Origin: Diplodia intermedia | Lineage: Eukaryota > Ascomycota > Dothideomycetes > Botryosphaeriales > Botryosphaeriaceae | Assembly: GCA_021495925.1 (NCBI GenBank) | Contig: JAKEKT010000181.1 | Coordinates: 1-23,554, forward strand | Direction of reading: 5' to 3' | DNA: 23,554 nt | Part shown: positions 17,073-23,554 of the stretch, piece after piece | Position numbering within the stretch: the stretch's first letter is position 1 | Layout: every line of letters begins with the position of its first letter | Made by a program: the position numbers and the translations under genes | Notes under the pieces: model-generated | Database searches by the model: none | Seen by the model: only the letters and a program-made list of their open reading frames with translations | What the model was told of the DNA's origin: nothing

Positions 17073-18287
17073 AAATAACTCAAAATCAGCACGTTTTTGT
17101 GTAACTAGAGGATATTTAATAAAATGTGGTATTACCGCATTGAATAAGTCATTGATATTACTAACTTTTCATCTGTATGTGTTATCAGATGATTTAAAGT
17201 AGATATTACCAACACCTAAAGTAGCTCTAATCCGCTCCAGTAGATCCTTATCAACAACATTAAGACCAACTTCTAAGAAAACTGTAATAACAAATCCGGA
17301 AGAACGAGTTTTGTTTTTTACAACAATCACTCCAAAACTTCCTTCAGCATCAATAATACCTGTTAATGCTCAGGGGTTTAATAATTTTATTTCTTTAATG
17401 TTCATCATGGTATATGCCTTCTTTTCTCAAAATCCTAGTAGTTAGAGCAATATCTCAAATGAAAACTATGTTGAAACAGAGTAAGATAAAATCTTCGATT
17501 TCTCTCTGAACAGAATGGTGATTTTTATCAAGTAATACAAAAGAGATAAGATCATTATACAAAGGTTAGATAAAGATTAATCCGTTATAACTAGAAAACA
17601 AAACCTACCAGGTGGCCGAGTTTACGGAAAAATTATCCTGACTCATTTATTTGTTTCTGCTAGTGTTATATACGAATAAGCCGTCAAAAGGAAGATCTAT
17701 AAATAAAATCATAAACTAAAAACTATTAATATTTAACTATATCCGTAGTATATATTTACTTCAATTGAAATATAATACTAGGCATTTGCTTTTTAACTTC
17801 TCCTTTCCCCTTTACCGGATACAACAATTTCGAGAAATCTTATATGTTGCCTCTTCTATAAACTAATAATAACTTAAAGAACCGCGGAGTACTTTTAAGA
17901 GCTTAATTTATAGCTGAAGATAAAGGGGTTACCAAGTTCAGATATTAGCACAATTTACGTAAGATTTAGGAGGATAGCTTTACTCCGGTGGAAATAAGGT
18001 TTCTCTAATAGATTAGTATGTAAAATCTATTCCCTTCCACAAATCTCATGAGTAGTATATCGAAGCGTCATTGCTATCTTGACTTTCGCTCTCCATGTCT
18101 TACTTACACTAGCTCCTGGAGATACAATTATACTTTTTATAACTATACCTACATTGTCATTTAAGACAGGCTACATTGTTCCTACAGCTTCACACATTCT
18201 ATTACTATCCTGCATGTGTAGGTAGTGTTAGGTAGAGAACACCTAGTGGAATTGCACCACATTACTAATACCCGCTTCTTGTCGCAC

Positions 18288-18447
18288 ACATACTTCACTA
18301 CTGGTTTCAGAAACGGTCTAATGATTTCAGTTCCAACGTTGCCGCCTTACTCTTGAGGTGGAATGCTTACACTTTCATTTATAGATCAAAAAAATATTTC
18401 TAATCTATGACATTCATAATTGTCTGCCTGGACTACTAGGGTATCTA
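18288..18447 (-). rRNA. rns: rns exon 2
   Basis: A 160-nt exon beginning TAGATACCCTAGTAGTCC (E. coli 789 onward, the classical 790 loop). It ends with GGAACTGAAATCATTAGACC and AGTGAAGTATGT (E. coli about 905-952). The length is close to the 164 nt of E. coli. Confidence 0.95.
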
Positions 18448-19967
18448 GTTGAGATAGGTAGGTCCTCTCGGACTTTCCCCCTCTTAGAACCGTACGTGCC
18501 ACTTTCATGGCATACGGCTCAAACGTTATATGCGTATTAATACTAATTTCATTGTTGTTTTCATTCAACATATTGTGTATATTTATTTCCTTGTAATGGT
18601 ATATTATTGTTATTATCTAAAAACAAAATTAAATTATCAATATCTTTTTTACTTGATATAATTAACTGATAAGTTATTTTTCTTTCCTTTCCTATATCTC
18701 TAGATCTTGCGGATCTTTCTAACACATTCGGACCAAGAGATAACCTACGTTTAATTATTTCTAGTGCTTGCCTGTCAGTATGCTCAATATAGAAATTACA
18801 TTTGTTTTTATTCATATAGAAACAACCTTCACCGTTAATAAAACCTATTATTCAGTTATCTATTGCTGAATTATCAAAGAGTTTTTCTATTCTCTCTTTT
18901 AACTCATTATCCACTGTTATAGATAATAAACGTTCACTTTTATACTGATTATATTGTTCTAATGTTTGAAACTCATTAACATTATTTACCAACCCGTCCT
19001 TAAATAAAATATATCTAATTAACTGATTCTTTGTTATTAATGGATATACATCAAAAACATTATAAATTAAGTTTAATAAACCTTGTTTATCATTTACTGC
19101 TAAACGTGAATCAGGCTTTTTATCATATTCGTAAATAGTACCAATATTATTTAACTTGTTCTTAATATTTTTTAGAATATCTAAATCTCTTTTATGTAAA
19201 GACAAATGGTAACCGTACCCTACATTATACTTACTAATAGCACCCGACTTTAAAACCCTTTTTTTGGGGTATATCTGAAAATTACCCTCTGCATCATTAA
19301 ATCCAACAAACCAATGTAGCCATTTTTCATTTAAATTCTTAATTAATACTTTATTTTCCATGTCCTTAATAACTAAAAACTAAGAAAATTACAAGGTAAT
19401 ATCTATACAATGATAATTATTATTTATTACACACATAACATCTATACGTAAGTCAGCACCCTTTCAGGTCAGGAAATTTTTCCCTATCCATTCCATTACA
19501 GAATAGCATTCGCTTTTTACGTTATCCTTTTACCTCTAATCGTTAATTTACTTTACAGTAAATCCTGCTAAGAATACATAAGTATCCTTTACGCAGATTA
19601 TAGGCATTACCCTGTTCTCTAATAAAAACAACTCTTCCTTAGGTTCCAACTTTACTCTGTTAATTCTATGTTCATCTTCACTTAACCAAGGACACGTTAA
19701 CTGCCTAATTAATTATATTAATTATATAATCTAGTTTCTATCCTAGACAGAGTTTTAATTACGTTGATTCAATTTCTCTAACCATAGAAGAAAGCCAATA
19801 CTGGACATCTTAAAAAAAAAAGATATCTAATACTTTTCTCTAGAGCTTTATACAAAACAGTTACCCGTAATGCATATCTAGATAGACTAATGTAAGATGA
19901 AATACAATGTATAATCAATTTATGATAAATAGTTATACAGTTTTTATTAGAACTTTGCAGGTCGCAC
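18448..19967 (-). mobile_element. Group II intron 1 of rns (about E. coli position 788) with a LAGLIDADG gene
   Basis: A 1520-nt intron between GCGAATAGGAT and TAGATACCC. It starts GTGCGACCTG at 19967 and ends CTATCTCAAC at 18448. Domain V is at 18520-18487 on the minus strand (GAGCCGTATGCCATGAAAGT then GGCACGTACGGTTC), nearly the same as in rns intron 2. The endonuclease gene stops only 23 nt before domain V, so it lies in or next to domain IV. That differs from intron 2, where about 200 nt separate the ORF from domain V. Confidence 0.93.
18543..19361 (-). CDS. LAGLIDADG endonuclease in rns intron 1
   Basis: An intact frame of 272 aa reading TGA as Trp. The first motif is WFVGFNDAEGNFQIYPKKR, and the second is WIIGFINGEGCFY near residue 172. 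Between them is a KNIKNKLNNIGTIYEYDKKP segment and FDVYPLITKNQLIRYILFKD. The frame ends YVEWKQQWN with a TAG at 18543. It belongs to a different LAGLIDADG subgroup from the I-OnuI-like genes of the other introns, although the host intron is a close relative of intron 2. Both metal-binding acids are present, so it may be active. Confidence 0.9.
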
Positions 19968-20720
19968 ATCCTATTCGCTCCCCAAGCCTTCGTCCCTCAA
20001 CGTCAGTTTTTACATAGAGGATTGCCTTCGCCGTTACCCGTGCCTAGAGGTATCAAGGAATTTTATCTCTACACCAATAGTACTATATTTGCCTCTCACA
20101 TAAAACTCTAGTATATCCGTTCCCTTTTGGGGCATGATATACCGTCTAGGTACCCTTTAAACCTAATAAAGATGAATAACACTAGTCTCCCTTGTGTTGC
20201 CGCGACTGCTGGCACAAGATTTGGTCAAGACATATAGATAGAAAATTGTCATTATCATTATTCTATCTAGAACTTTATCCGACAGAGTCGGTACTATATA
20301 TTAGCTCCATATATATATCCATTCCCCCTAGTTGCTGGTTCAGCCGTTAGGCCATTGACCAATATTCCTCACTGCTGTACTATACGTATTGGGGTTTTTT
20401 CAGACCCAATGTGATCGATCGACCTCTCAGTCTCGACTACGGACATAAGCTAGTTAAGCCATTACCTTAACTACTACCTGTCCGAGATATTAATTTCCAT
20501 CTAGGAGCGAAAATAAATTTCTTTTAATACAAACTTAGTTTGATATATAAGGGATTTTAATGTCCCTTACTCCAAGGTAGCCATAATATCATTTACTCAC
20601 CTGTACACCACTTCTAACTAAATTATTTCTAATGAAATTAGACGTTCGATTAGCATGTGTCAAGCACTAGGATAGCGTTCAATCAGAGCCATCATCAAAC
20701 TCAATATAAACTATATATAA
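19968..20720 (-). rRNA. rns: rns exon 1 (5' domain and part of the central domain)
   Basis: The 5' end reads TTGAGTTTGATGATGGCTCT (E. coli AGAGTTTGATCATGGCTCAG). It is followed by ACACATGCTAATCGAACG, GTACAGGTGAGTAAATGATA, CAGCAGTGAGGAATATTGG, the 530-loop block GTGCCAGCAGTCGCGGCAA, and GGCTTGGGGAGCGAATAGGA. At about 753 nt it is close to the E. coli 1-788 segment. The exact 5' end is estimated to within about 10 nt. Confidence 0.95.
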
Positions 20721-21305
20721 TTTTTACATTTACATATAATGGTGTTGTACACCATTACAATCACAAATTACAAAAAAATATATTACTTAAAAGTTAATTA
20801 TTTTTAATTTATATATATTTAGAAATAATTAACATATGTACTGAGTCAAACTTGTTATATTAAAGGAATTTTTCCTTTATTCCACCTATCACAAAGTGGT
20901 TCAGACTATTTCTTCATCTTTCCTTCCTCCAACACTTCTATACAGAAGTGTTGGAGTTGCTCCTAATTTTTTTTTGTACTTTTATTTTAGATAAAAGTAC
21001 AAAAAAAAAATAAGGGAGAGAGCATTAAATCTAATTTATGCAACGCGAAAAATAAATATGTGTCGGCTTAAATAGGCTCCTTTTTTTTTTTACCCCTTGG
21101 CCCGGCCCGGCCCTGCCCTGCCCTATATTTTTTTTGTTATTTTATAAAATAACAAAAAAAATATAAGCCCTCCTTCTTACTTTTTTTATTAATTTATAAA
21201 ATAAATTAATAAAAAAAGTTCGGGCAAATATATAATAAATAGAATAATATATAAAAAAAGAAAAAAAAAGGAGCCGACACATAGGGATAAATTATTATAT
21301 AGCAA
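20721..21305. other. Spacer between rps3 and rns, dominated by palindromes
   Basis: No gene. A perfect 13-bp hairpin lies at 20927-20956 (CTCCAACACTTCT arms), and GTAC-type poly-T/poly-A palindromes lie at 20966-21012, 21125-21165 and 21178-21222. A 12-bp inverted repeat TATGTGTCGGCT encloses 21057-21283. An rns promoter may lie here, but I cannot point to one. Confidence 0.65.
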
Positions 21306-22835
21306 TTAATAACTACTTACCCATACTTTTAACCCATAAGCTCCATTAGGAGTTTTAGAGTTTATATTAGTATATTGTATGTTGGATTTTACATGACCTC
21401 TTAACATTACTGATGATATTTTGTTATCATAAGAAGAAATATTTCTTAGATTACCTACATATTTTTTTTTAGATATAGATCTAGAAGCAGTTAAACGTCT
21501 TGTTAGTCTACCTGAAGCTTCTAATCTCACACCATTAATTGCTTTATTTTTAATAAAGCTTAAACCAATTTTTTCTACATTATCTTCAGTGTATACTGAA
21601 TTACTTATATTTTTATTTGCCCTAAGTTGGAGGGCTAATATATGACTTGGCTTTAATCTTACTAAACTTAAAGCTTTTTTTAGTACTCTTAATACTCTTT
21701 TTTTTCTATCATTTAGTTTTGTAGAAATAGAATCAGAGAAAATATCACTATTTAAATGTGAAGATTTTAAATCTACTATGTTAAATTCTACTTTTTTATT
21801 ATATATTTTACTATTTAAAGAAACTAAGCCTAATCCTTTATTAGAGATAAATGATTTATTAAATTTATAATTATTAAAAAATAAAATTTGATTATAGTAT
21901 AAATATAACACTTCTTTTCTTGACATAACAGCTAATGATTTTCTAAGATAGTATATATAAAGTTTCTTTACATAACTTTGTAATATATTTACTATTACAG
22001 GATTGCCTCAAGGAGTGGTTTCAAATTCTTTTTTAGTGGGCTTAGCGTAGCCATAAAAAAACTGTTCTTCAAAAGTTTTTCATTGAATAATATCATTTAA
22101 TTTTTCAAATAATTTTTCATGTTTTTCACCTTTTACTAGTTCATTTTTTTTTATTAAATCTTCTTGTTTAAAAACTTGTTTATTATCTTCATAATTTTTT
22201 AAATCTTTTTTTTTTAATATATTATATATTAAAAAACTTACTTTATATATATTTTTAAGAATTGCCTTTTTCTTTAAATTAATTAAAAATAAATAGTTAT
22301 TTCTAAAAATTAACATATTACGTAAACTTATTAATTTACGTATAAAATAATTCTTTTCTTTATTGTAAGTATATAATGTAATTATAACTTTATTATTAGT
22401 ATGTTTCATTTCAGCTTTACTTACAAATATTCTATTTACTGATAACAGTCTTTGTCTTTTAGACATACCTTTAAATATATTTTTCATATATACTAATCTT
22501 AAGAAAAAAGAACTTTTAATTATTTTATTCACTACTTTATCTGTTATAGCCAGAGATTTCATATAATTTACATTATATGTATAAATACTATTTAATCATT
22601 CTTTTGTCGCAGGTAAATAATGTCTAGTATCACCTCTTCTAGTTTTCTTAAGGGTGGTGTTGGAGAGAGAAACATCTTTATTCAAAGATATTTCATTTAC
22701 TAATGATGTTTGTTTATTATCTAATAATTCATCTTCATCATTTTTTTTACTTTTTATTAAAAATATATTTAACATATTTATATTAAAAGAATAACTATAT
22801 AATTTTTCATTATTTGAATCTAGTCTATAACTCAA
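21306..22835 (-). CDS. rps3: Ribosomal protein S3 of the mitochondrial small subunit
   Basis: One continuous frame of 509 codons across three TGA codons (22598-22596, 22082-22080 and one near 22010) read as Trp. It shows RPS3 hallmarks of basidiomycete mitochondria: HYLPATKEWLNSIYTYN, SVNRIFVSKAEMKHTNNK followed by VIITLYTYNKEKNYF, then FNNYKFNKSF, IYNKKVEFNIVDLKSSHLNS and the C-terminal LTRRLTASRS and SVMLRGHVKSNIQY. The protein binds rRNA at the mRNA entry side of the small subunit. The gene stands alone, 585 nt upstream of rns, not inside an rnl intron. The frame opens at TTG 22835. The first ATG is at 22775, so the start is unsure. Its base composition is very AT-rich, with Lys and Asn abundant. 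Confidence 0.93.
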
Positions 22836-23554
22836 ATTTTATTTAAGTTATTAATATTTAGAAATATAATACATTTCTCTGATCTTCTTTTTTTTATCGC
22901 CCTATAGTCCTACAGTAGTTGCTTCGCTAGTCCCGAAGGGTAAAAAAAAAAAAAGAAAAAAGTGGAAAACCCCCACTTCATTTTAAATTATTAGATTTAA
23001 TGTCCCTTTTACAGATGCTGGGTGTATATTATGGTTTATTGTTAGCAAAAACTCACCATTAGTCGTTGAACGTTCTTACTACCTTTATTAATGCTATAGT
23101 AAGCTTCGCTTCAAGTATATAAAAAAAAGAATAATTCTTGAAATTTACCCAGTTTATTTGCAAGCAACCAATAGTTTATATAAACATTGGAGGACTAAAT
23201 TTTAATCCTAACTCATAATTAGTTTCAAATATAAGGAAGTTCTCAATCGATTTATCATATACCAATCTCTATATCGTTTATAATTATCTTTCTTTTATTT
23301 CTGCACTCCTAATTAACACTGCAGTAAAGCATAGGGAGAGGAGCGCCACGTAAAGGCGTACTCCATAGCTCGGGTTTTTATATGTGATCCCTACTCCCCT
23401 CTCCTTAACCCCCCCCACACACTTGTGGGGGGGTAGGGGGGGAGAGGGGAGTGGTTAGGGTACCCCCCTCCTCGGATTATCTCTTTGAATGGTAGTGAAA
23501 AGAGGGGGGGGGGGGGGGGGGGGGGGCCCCCTTATTTTTTTTTTTAATTTTTTT
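22836..23554. other. Spacer upstream of rps3 with GC hairpin and long G run
   Basis: No gene is recognised. It contains an AGTTGCTTCGCTAG segment (about 22917-22930) also seen near 2208-2220. A large hairpin lies at about 23391-23459, with C-rich and G-rich arms around CACACACTTGTG. A run of 23 G at 23504-23526 is followed by five C and a T run at the window edge. Confidence 0.6.

Larger units (their letters stand above)
16262..17408 (-). pseudogene. LAGLIDADG endonuclease of rns intron 2, disrupted by GC hairpins
   Basis: From ATG 17408 the frame reads NPWALTGIIDAEGSFG (first motif) and VIPHFIKYPLVTQKRADFEL, up to FTKI at about 17063. There a 202-bp insertion of GC palindromes shifts the frame and leads to a TAG. 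The gene resumes with VEIIKNKGHIDFKGLQQIVN, then the second motif WLSGFASGEACFF, and ends HLTPEGMDKIRQLKANMNQG and a TAA at 16262. A second, 39-nt GC hairpin at 16538-16576 sits in frame after ITQHS and would add 13 residues rich in Pro and Gly. Both motifs keep their acidic residue, so the gene was probably functional before the insertions. I-OnuI type. Confidence 0.9.
15986..18287 (-). mobile_element. Group II intron 2 of rns (about E. coli position 952) with a broken LAGLIDADG gene
   Basis: A 2302-nt intron. It starts GTGCGACAAG at 18287, after exon sequence GTGAAGTATGT, and ends CTATCTCGAC at 15986. Domain V lies on the minus strand at 16058-16025 (GAGCCGTATGCGATGAAAGT then CGCACGTACGGTTC). 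Its 3' end closely matches that of rns intron 1. The intron belongs to the known small family of fungal rRNA group II introns that carry LAGLIDADG instead of reverse transcriptase genes. Its ORF ends about 200 nt before domain V. Confidence 0.92.

Noticed and set aside
18386..18571. Minus frame of 61 codons
   Set aside because: It reads straight through domain V and the 3' splice site of rns intron 1, so it is RNA structure and not a gene.
21306..22835. Three separate genes in the rps3 region
   Set aside because: The three frames are in phase and joined by TGA codons, so they form one rps3.

Overview
The window is a stretch of a fungal mitochondrial genome, most likely from a basidiomycete (Agaricomycetes-like). 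The evidence is a dense set of mitochondrial tRNA genes, the small-subunit rRNA gene (rns), nad6, an rps3 of basidiomycete type, many group I and group II introns with LAGLIDADG or reverse transcriptase reading frames, and a tRNA-Trp with anticodon UCA. TGA must be read as Trp (genetic code 4): rps3, nad6 and every endonuclease ORF run on across TGA codons. All recognised genes lie on the minus strand, so the transcription order is right to left: rps3, rns, a free-standing homing endonuclease gene, a reverse transcriptase relic, trnY, trnN, trnR, nad6, trnV, trnK, trnG, trnD, trnS(GCU), trnW, trnI, trnS(UGA), trnP.

Layout. 1-3646: nine tRNA genes separated by AT-rich spacers full of palindromes, hexamer minisatellites, homopolymer runs and a diverged direct repeat. 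3955-4110: a small decayed ORF. 4249-8305: nad6 in three exons (221 aa), split by a group I intron, whose endonuclease ORF is fused in frame to exon 1, and by an ORF-less group II intron. 8393-8922: trnR, trnN, trnY. 8960-11530: an orphan group II-like element with a reverse transcriptase frame carrying one internal stop. 11539-14062: a LAGLIDADG gene that is itself interrupted by a group II intron, lying between two copies of the last helix of rns. 14017-20720: rns in four exons, with group II introns at about E. coli positions 788 and 952 and a group I intron at about 1224. 21306-22835: rps3. 22836-23554: spacer ending in a 23-base G run.

How it fits together. rns and rps3 serve the small mitoribosomal subunit, the tRNAs serve translation, and nad6 is a membrane subunit of complex I. 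Most of the remaining DNA is selfish: introns, homing endonucleases and small palindromic elements. The most interesting signals are (1) the endonuclease gene with its own group II intron, whose predicted splice restores the reading frame; (2) a second copy of rns helix 45 behind that gene, with a compensatory base-pair change and a GNRA-type loop; (3) GC-rich hairpins separated by direct repeats that have broken the endonuclease of the second rns intron; and (4) a leader motif shared by nad6 and the free-standing endonuclease gene.
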